This document shows positions 1 through 7,413 of a stretch of 16,346 nucleotides of DNA, one piece after another. The position numbers and the translations under genes are program-made. The notes under the pieces are model-generated. The model searched no databases, was not told the DNA's origin, and worked only from the letters and a program-made list of their open reading frames with translations. The stretch is from Verrucomicrobia bacterium UBA3761 (GTDB lineage: Bacteria; Verrucomicrobiota; Kiritimatiellia; RFP12; UBA1067): assembly GCA_002371135.1 (NCBI GenBank), contig DFGB01000061.1, positions 1 through 16,346 on the forward strand, given 5' to 3'. The first letter of the stretch is position 1. Each line of letters opens with the position of its first letter.

Positions 1-48
1 CAATTTTCTAAAAACAAACGGATTTGGCTGCGCTGAAGTGCGGTCCTT

Positions 49-255
49 CAACTGATACGGCATCACTTGGTCAACTGATATGGTATCACTTGACCAACTG
101 ATATGGTATCGCTTGACTAACTGATATGGTATCACTTGACCAACTGATACCATATCAGTTGGTCAAGTGATACAGTATCAGTTGGTCAGGTGATACTATA
201 TCAGTTGGTCAAGCGATATTGTATCAGTTAGTCAAGTGATACAGTATCGGTTGGT
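49..255. repeat. Array of nine 23-bp near-palindromic units forming a ~205-bp inverted repeat
   Basis: Nine cores of the form TGATA-N3-TATCA start at 53, 76, 99, 122, 145, 168, 191, 214 and 237, at an exact 23-bp pitch. To the left of the fifth core the inter-core sequence reads CTTGACCAAC; to the right it reads GTTGGTCAAG. The whole block is therefore an imperfect inverted repeat with its axis at 151, pairing 49-149 with 153-253. The central 37 bp (133-169) are a perfect palindrome around a 3-nt loop. Arms of the cores are conserved while the N3 centres vary (TGG, CCA, CAG, CTA, TTG). It could be a protein-binding array, an iteron-like element, or a source of a long hairpin RNA. No function can be assigned from the window. 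Confidence 0.9.
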
Positions 256-349
256 CGCGAGTATTGTACCATATATTCACCGGAATTGCAACAGACAGTC
301 GATATGCGCCTTCGTCTCGCCAGGCATCAGGCCGCCGTCGAGCAGGACC

Positions 350-482
350 ATGCTCGAAAAGCGCACCGTCGCAGCCTATCGCGAATATGCCATCGAGGGG
401 CAGAGCGCGGCCGAAGTCGCATCCCGCCACGGCATGACAGTCAACAACCTCCGGCAGCTGAAACACCGCCTCGACCGCATGA
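350..482 (+). pseudogene. Fragment resembling ECF sigma factor region 4 (HTH)
   Basis: An open frame from an ATG at 350 reads AAYREYAIEGQSAAEVASRH followed by GMTVNNLRQLKHRLDRMI. This has the pattern of sigma-70 region 4: a short helix, then a helix-turn-helix ending in a basic recognition helix. Similar C-termini are known from ECF sigma factors of the Planctomycetes-Verrucomicrobia group. Regions 2 and 3 are absent; upstream the frame enters unrelated sequence and the 23-bp array. After about position 485 the similarity stops and a different reading frame becomes meaningful. It is probably a truncated remnant. It could instead be a chance or very small HTH protein. Confidence 0.4.
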
Positions 483-602
483 TTTCCGCAGCGGCGGCGG
501 TACACCATCTACGGCAAGGCGGAGCCCGGCGCGGGCGAGAAATGGCACTCGCCGACAAATGCGCTTGACCGCTTCTTTATGGTCGGGGTGGAGATGCGGT
601 AG
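483..602 (+). pseudogene. C-terminal scrap of a secreted modular protein
   Basis: The frame from 501 reads YTIYGKAEPGAGEKW, then HSPTNALDRFFMVGVEMR and a TAG stop at 600-602. The pattern 'W..P.N...RFF.V.VE' is typical of the last beta-strands of secreted proteins in this group of bacteria, recalled from general familiarity with such proteins. The frame opens only at 483, after a stop at 480-482, so there is no start and no body. It overlaps the end of the neighbouring sigma-like fragment in another frame, which suggests a deletion junction joining two unrelated gene ends. Confidence 0.35.
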
Positions 603-652
603 CTATATGACTTTTATGCATATGACTATCTGAGTTTTTTACGGGCGGCTAC

Positions 653-681
653 TTGACTTTTTTGCAGCCGTTTAGTACACT
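653..681 (+). promoter_or_regulatory. Promoter of the AAA_14/DUF4143 ATPase gene
   Basis: A -35 TTGACT (653-658) and a -10 TACACT (676-681) are separated by exactly 17 bp. Transcription would begin near 688, giving a leader of about 30 nt. The leader contains GGTGGAG (701-707), 10 nt before the ATG at 718. Unlike the minus-strand genes, this promoter lacks the TGGTATAAT extended -10. Confidence 0.6.
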
Positions 682-717
682 ATCTTCGCAATCTGAAAAC
701 GGTGGAGATTTGTGGTA

Positions 718-1950
718 ATGTCTGCAAAACTATATGATAGATGGGCTGTCTCAAGTGTCAAGGACGCTCTTTCCATTTGGCGATCTGTGTTCATATCCGG
801 AGTCCGTCAATGCGGCAAGACGACCCTCGCGCATCAGGCTATGCCTGACGGAGATTTTCGCACCCTTGACGATTCGGCACTTTTCAATGTCGCAGAGGAC
901 GATCCGGCTGGATTTGTCAAACGCCGCGATAATTCTGTCATGATTATTGACGAAATACAGAAGGTCCCAAAGCTTCTTCCGGAAATAAAACGGTTTCTTG
1001 ACATCGACAATGCCAAAGGGCAGTATCTCCTGACGGGATCTGCCGACATAAAAACCTTGCCTTCTGTAACCGAAAGCCTTGCGGGACGCATGGGAACGAT
1101 CCGTCTCAGGCCGCTCACCGACGCCGAGATGTCCGGTGCAAAGCCTGATTTCTTCAGGCGGGCGTTCGCCGCCGAGTTTCCTTCTGTAGTAAAGGGATTC
1201 GACAAGGCGGCGATTTTGAAAGTTGCCTTCAGGGGCGGCTATCCCGAAACGCTCGATATGAATCAAAAGGCAAAGCGACTGTGGTTCAAGTCCTATCTGG
1301 ACTCGCTGCTCCTTCACGACATCAGAAAACTCATGGACGTGCGCGCCTACGCAATCCTCAGAAAGATGATGGAGGGCATGCTGGCCCGATCGTCAAAGTT
1401 CTTTGCCGAGAATGAAATCATGGCCGCTCTTGGAATCGGACATGACACCTTCTCTCGTTTCCTGTCAATACTAAAGACGCTCTATCTTATCGATGAAGTC
1501 GAGCCGTGGACGTCTTCGGACTACGGTGCCACGGGCAAGCGGTCAAAATATTTTGCCGCCGATACCGGCATGATGGCGGCAATCCTCGGATGGGAGCTAG
1601 ACGAGGTGCTTCTCGACAGCGACCGGTCCGGAAAAATCGTCGAGTCGTGGGTGTACAACCAGATAGCGCCGCTTGCAGATATTGACCCCGACTTCTCTAT
1701 AAAGCAGTTTAGGGACAACAGAAAACGCGAAATAGACTTTGTGGTGGAATCAGGAGATGGCAGGACGCTGGGCATCGAAGTAAAGGCCGGTTCCGCAGCC
1801 GGAAAGAGCGATTTCACGCATCTTGCATGGTTTCGCGACAACATTGCCCACAATGACAACTTCATTGGCATTGTCCTATATACTGGCGAGCACACGCTCC
1901 CGTTCGGGAAGAATCTTTACGCCGTGCCAATTGGGGCCATCTGTATATAA
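718..1950 (+). CDS. AAA_14 / DUF4143 family ATPase
   Basis: A 410-residue P-loop ATPase of the AAA_14 + DUF4143 architecture, complete at the family's usual length. Walker A is GVRQCGKTT (28-36), Walker B is VMIIDE (74-79, D78/E79), and a sensor-like LLTGSA follows at 104-109 with an arginine in LAGRM (124). The C-terminal DUF4143 half (about 190-410) ends with REIDFVVE...GIEVKAG. There D340, E354 and K356 match a PD-(D/E)XK-like nuclease core. ATG 718 is preferred over GTG 712 because GGTGGAG at 701-707 is 10 nt from the ATG but only 4 nt from the GTG. These proteins are soluble, common in anaerobes, and of unknown cellular role. The gene stands alone, looks less GC-rich than its neighbours, and abuts gene debris and a transposase remnant, so it was probably acquired horizontally. 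Confidence 0.92.
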   Translation: MSAKLYDRWAVSSVKDALSIWRSVFISGVRQCGKTTLAHQAMPDGDFRTLDDSALFNVAEDDPAGFVKRRDNSVMIIDEIQKVPKLLPEIKRFLDIDNAKGQYLLTGSADIKTLPSVTESLAGRMGTIRLRPLTDAEMSGAKPDFFRRAFAAEFPSVVKGFDKAAILKVAFRGGYPETLDMNQKAKRLWFKSYLDSLLLHDIRKLMDVRAYAILRKMMEGMLARSSKFFAENEIMAALGIGHDTFSRFLSILKTLYLIDEVEPWTSSDYGATGKRSKYFAADTGMMAAILGWELDEVLLDSDRSGKIVESWVYNQIAPLADIDPDFSIKQFRDNRKREIDFVVESGDGRTLGIEVKAGSAAGKSDFTHLAWFRDNIAHNDNFIGIVLYTGEHTLPFGKNLYAVPIGAICI

Positions 1951-2421
1951 GCCGATCATCCAGTGGTCGCCGAAGCCGAGCGCAGAGGAGAAGGCGCGGC
2001 GCACTCGAAGTCCGACGGGATCCTGCCGTTCTCCCCCGAACGGGTGGAGAGCCTGCACTGGGAGCTCTGCCACGTCAAGGACCCGCGCAGGCGGAACAAG
2101 TCCATCGGCATCGGCCCGCTTCTCGCGATCTTCACGATGGCGGTCGCTGCCGACGCGAAGGACATGAAGGAGGTCAACGCCTTCGCGTGGCGTCTCACGA
2201 ACGCGCAGCTGAAAGAGCTCGGATGCCAGAAGGCGAAGGACGCGCTGGGGAACGAGGTCTGGGGCAAGTACGTCTGCCCCAGCTACAACGCGTTCTACCA
2301 CCTTCTGAGGCACAAGAACAAGGCGGGGCGGTACGACTTCGACGTGGCGGACTACGCCGCGCACCTCTCGAAGTGGATGACGGCGCAGCACGGGAACGCC
2401 AGAACCGAAGAAGTAAAATAG
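1951..2421 (+). pseudogene. Truncated ISAs1-family transposase (N-terminal domain only)
   Basis: The frame resembles the DDE_Tnp_1-associated N-terminal domain of ISAs1-family (H-repeat) transposases. Visible parts are VESLHWELCHVKDPRRRNK (the conserved 'DPR' start), GPLLAIFTMAVAADAKDMKE, and PSYNAFYHLLRH followed by LSKWMTAQHG. The similarity stops there, at about 2396. The frame then ends NARTEEVK and a TAG at 2419-2421. The DDE catalytic domain, about two thirds of a normal transposase, is missing and not seen elsewhere in the window. The reading frame is the same as the upstream ATPase and starts directly after its stop. A GTG at 1963 could serve as start, but nothing suggests expression. 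No terminal inverted repeats are recognisable. Confidence 0.7.
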
Positions 2422-2438
2422 GCTCCCTTTCGAGAGCC
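2410..2438 (-). terminator. Intrinsic terminator of the GH2-GH5 gene
   Basis: On the minus strand GGCTCTC-GAAA-GGGAGCC (2438-2421) forms a 7-bp stem with one G-U pair and a GNRA loop, followed by TATTTTACTT (2420-2411). It lies about 80 nt after the GH2-GH5 stop. It also contains the stop codon of the transposase fragment on the other strand. Confidence 0.65.
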
Positions 2439-2520
2439 AAGAGCAACCCGACGTCGGCGGAAATCCGAAAAATCGAATCCGACCCGGGCAGCGCGTGCAT
2501 GAAGAGCCCAAAAATTCCGC

Positions 2521-5500
2521 CTACATCCTCTGCAAGAGATCGAGCATCTTGCGGTCGAGCTTGTGGCCGCGGCAATCCTCGTAGTCGACATCCTTGCGGC
2601 CGGAATCGAGAATGCCGAAGCTGCCGCGGAAGTTCCACATCGCCCAGCCGCAGTCCAGTTCGCGCCAGAGCGCGAGCTGGTCTTCCATCAACGCGAGCGC
2701 GACATCGTGCGGCGTCTCGGAATAGACGCCGAACTCGCCTGCGTAAACGAACACGCCCGCCTCCAGGGCCTCGCCCCAACCCTTGGAAAGAAGCGTCTCT
2801 TGCGCGAGCCATTCGCGCGGCGACCTCGCGTCGACCGGCCAGCGAGGCGGCTCGCTGACGCCCGCCGGGTCGTTCCACGGCGTCTTATAATGCGTGACGA
2901 AGAACGGATCGTAGCAATGCCAGCCGAGGGCGAAATCGCCGGGCGTGGAAAGGAACGGCGCGATGCGGCCGTAGCCGAGACCGTCGGCGAAGAGCAGGCG
3001 CGACGGATCCTCTTCGCGAATCGCCGAGGCGAGAGCGCGGGCGACCGGGGCGTATTTCGCTTCGTCCATGTAGAGAGGTTCGTTGAAGAGATTGAAAGAG
3101 AGTTCTTCGCGAGGGACGTCCTTGAAGCGGCGGGAGAGGTCTCGCCAGACGTCACAGGCCTTCTCCAGCGTCGCGGCATCCTCGAAAAGGCTCTTCTCGC
3201 CGGGCAGCAGTCCGCCGGAGCAGTAGCCAGGGAGACGGTGAAGGCAGATTTGCGCATGCAAGCCGTGTTTTTTGCAAAGCTCGACAGCCCTCGCGAGTTC
3301 TTCTTCGCCGAAATACGGGGCGCCGAACCATCGATAGTCGACAGGCAGGCGAACGAAATTGAATCCCCATTCCTGCATCAACGCGAAATCGTTTTCATCG
3401 TAGCGCGGCACGGCCGAAAGCCAGGGCTGGAAGGAGCAGAGCTCCTGGAGATTGAAGCCGCGCCAGCGTTTGGCGGGGCGTCCGTCGGCGATTTCATCCG
3501 CATACTTGACGCGCGGCAGGCGAGGCTTGGCGAGAGTGTCGACAAGCGAAACGACGGAGAATTTCGCTTTGTCGATGGGCTTGTCGAATACGAGAGTGCG
3601 CGGGCGGCCGGGCAGGAGGGTTATGCAGTTGTCGTCAAACTCGCCCTCGACGCCCTCGACGTTCGCCCAGACGAAAAACGCCGGCTTGTCGGTCGAAAGC
3701 GTCACTTTGCAGCCGTCGATTTCCGCATCAATCTTCGCATCGGCAAGCGGCATGTCGCGATAGCGTCCGAAGTGGACGACGTTCGTCGCGCCGCCGGAGG
3801 AGACGACGGCGAAATGCTTCCGCCCCGCATCCGCATCCGAGACGACAGGCGCGACGCCGTCGTACGCCCAATACTCCACATCGACCCCGGCGCCGGGGAC
3901 GATCTCGTTGTCCTTTATTACGGCGAACGATCCGTCGGGCCTGGGGAAGACGGCGTCCTTCGCGAAGAAGCGCTTGGCGACGTAATGGAGCGGCTTCCAC
4001 TTGCCGCCGTATTCGATGCTCGACCAGGAAGCGACCGGCCAATTGTCGTTCAACTGCCAGTAGAGCGTTCCCATGCAGCGAGGCATCTCGGAACGCCAAG
4101 CCTCGACGGCGGTCTGTATCGCCATCGCCTGCTGGAATTGCGACAGGAGCAGGGCGGACTTGAAATCCTTCGGCGCGCCGAAATAGCGCAGCATCGTGTT
4201 GCGTATGCGTTCGTTGCCGCCTGGGTTTTTCTGATGCCATTCGAAATCGTCCGGCGCCTTTGCGGATGCATCGCCTTCCGGCGGCAGCGCGGAGAACGTC
4301 GCGGCGACTTCCGGCGAAGAGAAAGACTGGTAGCCGAACTCCGAGCAGAAACGCGGTTTGTATTTGTAGTAGCGCGTGAAGGGATGGTTCGAGTGCCAGA
4401 CGTCCCACTGGTGCATATCGCCCTTGGAGTCGTCCTTCCACGCATTGCCGAAATCGCCAGGACCGCAGCACGGCGAGGACGGCCAGTATGTGCGCTGAGG
4501 GTCGTATTTGGCGACCATCTCGCCCTGGAGACGCGAACGCTCGACCCACGCCGCGCGGTAGAACTCCGGCTCGGCGCGCGTCTCGGGGAACCACCTTATC
4601 GCGCCCAGGCATTCGTTGTCGCCGCACCACATCGCAATCGAGGCGTGATCCTTCAGGCGGCGCAGCTGGTGCGCGAGCTCGGCCTCGAGCTCCCCGCGGA
4701 AGCGCGCATCTACCGGATACACCGCGCATGCGCACATCATATCGTGCCAGACGAGCAAGCCGAGCTCGTCGCACGTATCGTAGAAGACGTCCTTCTCGTA
4801 CTGCCCGCCGCCCCAGACGCGTATCATGTTCATGTTCGCCTTCGCCGCGCTTTCGAGGAGGTTGCGGTATCGCGCCGGCGTCTGGCGCGACTCCAAAGCA
4901 TCGCAGGGAATCCAGTTCGCGCCCTTGGCGAATATGCGGCGGTTGTTCACGCGGAAAACGAGCGAGAGGCCGATGTCGTCCTTTTCATTCAGCACTTCGA
5001 GCTTTCTGAGTCCGATGCGCTTTGAAACTTTCTCTCCGTTGACGTCGACCGTGAAGGTGTAGAAGTTCTGTTCGCCCTCGCCGTTCGGCCACCAAAGCGG
5101 AGGGTTGTCGATTTCGACGCGGTTCGTGACGGTCGTGCCGTCGGAGAGATCGGCGAAGACGTCGAGCGAGCAGTGCGAAAGGTCGGCGTTGAAATGCTGC
5201 GCCGTGTGGACATACTCGATGCGCGGTTTGCCGGCGGCGACGAGCGCCACCTTGCCGCAAAAGCCCATCGTCTCCACCTCGGGACCCCAGTCCCATCCGG
5301 CATGGCAGGCGGGTTTGCGGATGAGCGCCTGGTTCTTGGCCCACTGGACGTTCGACATGGGGAATGCGTGATCATACGTTTTGCGCAAATCGTCCGCCAC
5401 GGCCACGGGACTCTGGAAAACCGCCTCGATCGTATTTGCGCCTTCCTTGAGATGCGGCTTCACGTCAAACTCCCAGCGGCGGAAGCGGTTGGAAGTCCGC

Positions 5501-5835
5501 CCCGCCTCGCTGCCGTTCACGCGGATCGTCGCGAACGTGTCGCAATCTTCGAGGACGAGCACAATCTCGCGGTTGGCGAGGAAAGGCGCGTCGACGTCGA
5601 ACGTCCGCGAAAAAGTCCAATCCCTGCGCGCCACCCAAAGGAAGTTCGTCTCGTTGGCGCCGTAGTAGATATCGTCGATTACGCCCGAGCGCAAAAGCGC
5701 ATCATGCACGCCACCCGGCACCGCCGCCGCGAGATCGTGTCCGCAATTGTCGGTCAGGCGCCATTCGCCGGCCAAATCCAATTCCGCCGCGCAAAGAGCC
5801 AGCGGCAGAAACAAAAACGATATAAGTTTCTTCAT
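2521..5835 (-). CDS. Secreted GH2 beta-mannosidase / GH5 bifunctional glycoside hydrolase
   Basis: A 1,104-residue two-enzyme fusion. A signal peptide (MKKLISFLFLPLALCAA, 1-17) predicts export. Residues 20-760 form a GH2 beta-mannosidase. Marks are RKPACHAGWDWGP (173-185), PPLWWPNGEG (245-254), RVWGGGQYEKDVFYD (339-353), acid/base E408 in WCGDNE and nucleophile E499 in CSEFGYQS. Residues 785-1104 form a GH5 domain with GFN (793-795), R829, H866, acid/base E919 in FNEP, H973/Y975, nucleophile E1034 in YAGEFG, and W1067. Both active sites look intact. GH2 enzymes of this type remove terminal beta-mannose; the GH5 is probably endo-acting on beta-mannan or beta-glucan, with the exact specificity inferred. 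ATG 5835 is chosen over the upstream ATG at 5931 because the signal peptide starts there and the promoter lies between them. The gene is preceded by its own promoter and followed by a terminator, so it is likely monocistronic. Confidence 0.93.
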   Translation of the reverse strand: MKKLISFLFLPLALCAAELDLAGEWRLTDNCGHDLAAAVPGGVHDALLRSGVIDDIYYGANETNFLWVARRDWTFSRTFDVDAPFLANREIVLVLEDCDTFATIRVNGSEAGRTSNRFRRWEFDVKPHLKEGANTIEAVFQSPVAVADDLRKTYDHAFPMSNVQWAKNQALIRKPACHAGWDWGPEVETMGFCGKVALVAAGKPRIEYVHTAQHFNADLSHCSLDVFADLSDGTTVTNRVEIDNPPLWWPNGEGEQNFYTFTVDVNGEKVSKRIGLRKLEVLNEKDDIGLSLVFRVNNRRIFAKGANWIPCDALESRQTPARYRNLLESAAKANMNMIRVWGGGQYEKDVFYDTCDELGLLVWHDMMCACAVYPVDARFRGELEAELAHQLRRLKDHASIAMWCGDNECLGAIRWFPETRAEPEFYRAAWVERSRLQGEMVAKYDPQRTYWPSSPCCGPGDFGNAWKDDSKGDMHQWDVWHSNHPFTRYYKYKPRFCSEFGYQSFSSPEVAATFSALPPEGDASAKAPDDFEWHQKNPGGNERIRNTMLRYFGAPKDFKSALLLSQFQQAMAIQTAVEAWRSEMPRCMGTLYWQLNDNWPVASWSSIEYGGKWKPLHYVAKRFFAKDAVFPRPDGSFAVIKDNEIVPGAGVDVEYWAYDGVAPVVSDADAGRKHFAVVSSGGATNVVHFGRYRDMPLADAKIDAEIDGCKVTLSTDKPAFFVWANVEGVEGEFDDNCITLLPGRPRTLVFDKPIDKAKFSVVSLVDTLAKPRLPRVKYADEIADGRPAKRWRGFNLQELCSFQPWLSAVPRYDENDFALMQEWGFNFVRLPVDYRWFGAPYFGEEELARAVELCKKHGLHAQICLHRLPGYCSGGLLPGEKSLFEDAATLEKACDVWRDLSRRFKDVPREELSFNLFNEPLYMDEAKYAPVARALASAIREEDPSRLLFADGLGYGRIAPFLSTPGDFALGWHCYDPFFVTHYKTPWNDPAGVSEPPRWPVDARSPREWLAQETLLSKGWGEALEAGVFVYAGEFGVYSETPHDVALALMEDQLALWRELDCGWAMWNFRGSFGILDSGRKDVDYEDCRGHKLDRKMLDLLQRM

Positions 5836-5841
5836 ACCATA

Positions 5842-5871
5842 ATTATACCATATCGCGCCCGTCATGCGCAA
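5842..5871 (-). promoter_or_regulatory. Promoter of the GH2-GH5 gene, probably leaderless
   Basis: On the minus strand there is TTGCGC (5871-5866), an 18-bp spacer, then TATAAT (5847-5842) preceded by TGG, giving the extended -10 TGGTATAAT. Only 6 nt separate the -10 from the ATG at 5835, so the expected start site coincides with the start codon. No Shine-Dalgarno sequence exists between them. Confidence 0.75.
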
Positions 5872-5874
5872 GCA

Positions 5875-5884
5875 TGTCTGGACA
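5875..5884. promoter_or_regulatory. TGTCTGGACA palindrome, putative regulator site of the GH2-GH5 promoter
   Basis: TGTCTGGACA lies 3 bp upstream of the -35. The same 10-bp motif (TGTCTAGACA) lies at the same 3-bp distance upstream of the -35 of the alpha-galactosidase gene. The position directly upstream of the -35 is typical for activator binding. The regulator itself is not in the window. Confidence 0.5.
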
Positions 5885-5887
5885 AGG

Positions 5888-5912
5888 GAAAATGTGGAAA
5901 TGTGGAAATGTG
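5888..5912. repeat. Short tandem repeat (AATGTGGA)
   Basis: Just over three units of an 8-bp repeat, AATGTGGA (5891-5898, 5899-5906, partial 5907-5912), lie between the GH2-GH5 promoter and the adjacent CACAGAG-type element. Confidence 0.7.
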
Positions 5913-5920
5913 CCAATACG

Positions 5921-6052
5921 AAATCAAGCATCCCTTTTTAACACAGAGGCACGGAGGAGCACAGAGAATTTTTCGATTTGCGTTCAAACACATCAAACCT
6001 CTGTGAATCTCTGTTACTCTGTGTCTCTGTGTTAAAAAGGGATGTTTGATTT
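5921..6052. repeat. 132-bp CACAGAG-type element with 28-bp terminal inverted repeats
   Basis: The ends 5921-5948 and 6025-6052 are inverted repeats matching at 27 of 28 positions. The interior carries repeated CACAGAG / CTCTGTG words and the shared string GAGAATTTTTCGA. It looks like a non-autonomous miniature inverted-repeat element. Related copies lie at 13165-13259 and, more divergent, at 7312-7386. Its right end supplies the first base of the phosphatase stop codon on the minus strand. A transcript reading through would fold into a long hairpin, so it may act as a 3'-end stabiliser or terminator. Confidence 0.8.
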
Positions 6053-7275
6053 CACATTTTCATTATGGCGCGGAAGGCGGCGATTTCCTCCGGCGTGACG
6101 CCGCAATCGAGCAGATAGCGCTCGATGCGCTCCCGCAACGTATCGCCCTCCTGCGCATAGGCCGCAAGGCCCTTGTCGAAATGATGCGTTCCCTGCCAGT
6201 TGCCGGGATTCTTCGCGCCGGGGATGTTCGGATAGAAGGTCGACTCCCAGTCGCGCTCGAGATCCTCCTTGCCGACGCCGAGAAGACCGTTGAGGATGTA
6301 AGCGAGCGAGCCCGTCCTGTCCGCGCCGGCGATGCAGTGGAAATACACGGGATAGTTCACCTTGTCGCAGAATATCCTGAAGTTCTCCGCCATCATCCGC
6401 TTGCCTTCGCCGTGGAATATGCCGCCATAGCCATGCGAAGAGTGGTGGACGAAGCGCACACTCGCGCCAAGCGGCGAACCGCGCATTGTGGAGACTTCCC
6501 TCGGCGAACGCAAATCGAGGTCGGTCTTGATGCCGAGCGTCTGCGTCATATATTCGACATCCTCGACCATCAGGCGCGAACGGCCCTTCTCGTCGCCGTT
6601 GAAGGAATTGTCGTTCAGCCCTTCGCCGCGGAAGATCATCCCCGTCCTGACGCGCCCGCCATCGCATGTTTTCCATCCGCCGAGGTCGCGGATGTTCCCG
6701 ACCCGGCCCTCGAGCCGGATCCAGCGCGGGGGCAAGGGGGAGGTCGAAAACCATGCGACGGCCGACTCGCGCGCGGTTGGAGTCTTGCCGCAGCTGCAAC
6801 TGTCGCGGCCGATCGTGGAATCGCAATCCCAATAGTCGCATTTTACGCCGCCCCAGATTTTCCACCAATACTTGCGGTCGAGGTCGAGATTCGGGCGGGG
6901 CATTTCGTACGAATATACATCCCCATCCCTGTGCGCCTCGCCGCGTCCAATCCAGAGGTTGCGGCCGTTCTCAAGCGAGGGATCCGTGGCGATGCGTATC
7001 TTCCAAGGACCGTGTTCGCCTTCGGTGACGCGCCAGCGCAATACTACGCGGCCCGGCTTTCGCCAGCGGACGCTCTTCGCGTCCGGCATGGCTTCGAGCG
7101 CCGCAAGGCGTTCGAGCTTGCCGTCGATGTCGAGAATCTTTCTCTGTCCTTCATCCTGCAAGGCGACGACGCGTCCCTCGATCGGCTCCACGGGCACGAT
7201 TCCAGCGACTAGCGGCAGCGAAGCGCAAATCGCGGCAAACATGCCCAACTGCTTTTTTCTTGTCCTTTTCAGCAT
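6052..7275 (-). CDS. Secreted Y_phosphatase3-type tyrosine/dual-specificity phosphatase
   Basis: A 407-residue protein. An N-terminal signal (MLKRTRKKQLG then MFAAICASLPLVAG) predicts export. Residues 60-178 look like a fibronectin-III-like beta-sandwich (VVLRWRV, YWWKIWGG). Residues 185-407 are a phosphatase: GNIRDLGGW (193-201), MIFRGEGL (213-220), IKTDLDLRSPRE (249-260) and the catalytic P-loop HCIAGADRTG (313-322) with C314 and R320. This is the CX5R signature of the Y_phosphatase3 family. The substrate is unknown; a secreted enzyme could act on phosphoproteins, lipids or phospho-sugars. ATG 7275 was chosen because the basic signal-peptide n-region starts there. The frame extends to 7338, but that stretch runs through repeat DNA. 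No strong ribosome binding site is visible. It lies 138 bp downstream of the alpha-galactosidase gene, probably in the same transcript. Confidence 0.87.
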   Translation of the reverse strand: MLKRTRKKQLGMFAAICASLPLVAGIVPVEPIEGRVVALQDEGQRKILDIDGKLERLAALEAMPDAKSVRWRKPGRVVLRWRVTEGEHGPWKIRIATDPSLENGRNLWIGRGEAHRDGDVYSYEMPRPNLDLDRKYWWKIWGGVKCDYWDCDSTIGRDSCSCGKTPTARESAVAWFSTSPLPPRWIRLEGRVGNIRDLGGWKTCDGGRVRTGMIFRGEGLNDNSFNGDEKGRSRLMVEDVEYMTQTLGIKTDLDLRSPREVSTMRGSPLGASVRFVHHSSHGYGGIFHGEGKRMMAENFRIFCDKVNYPVYFHCIAGADRTGSLAYILNGLLGVGKEDLERDWESTFYPNIPGAKNPGNWQGTHHFDKGLAAYAQEGDTLRERIERYLLDCGVTPEEIAAFRAIMKM

Positions 7276-7311
7276 TTCAAAGACAATTTCTCGATTGGCA
7301 TAAAGCATTCC

Positions 7312-7386
7312 TTTTTTACCGCAAAGACCCGAGAGCATGAAAAGGCCTGATAAACTCTGCGTTCTCCGCGTCTCTGCGATAAATAC
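7312..7386. repeat. Divergent GCAGAGAC-type inverted element
   Basis: Left end TTTTTTACCGCAAAGAC (7312-7328) and right end GTCTCTGCGATAAATA (7370-7385) are imperfect inverted repeats. The interior contains CTCTGCGTTCTCCGCGTCTCTGCG, spread over 7356-7378. It has the same design as the CACAGAG elements but with GCAGAG words. It fills most of the alpha-galactosidase/phosphatase intergenic gap. Confidence 0.6.
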
Positions 7387-7413
7387 TTCTCTTGTTCACG
7401 GCGCGGGCAGAGC

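Noticed and set aside
49..255. CRISPR array
   Set aside because: The units are contiguous 23-mers with no unique spacers, only 3-bp centres vary, and no cas genes are present.
2563..5025. 820-residue open frame on the + strand
   Set aside because: It lies antisense to the GH2-GH5 gene, whose both active sites are recognisable. The + frame has no domain pattern and arises from GC-rich codon bias.
5836..5931. Upstream start (5931) of the GH2-GH5 protein
   Set aside because: It would include the promoter and part of an inverted-repeat element in the coding region and bury the signal peptide.
6046..7212. 388-residue open frame on the + strand
   Set aside because: It is the shadow of the phosphatase gene on the other strand, with no recognisable motif or ribosome binding site.
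7276..7338. N-terminal extension of the phosphatase to 7338
   Set aside because: The extension is read through the GCAGAGAC-type repeat and precedes a normal signal peptide.
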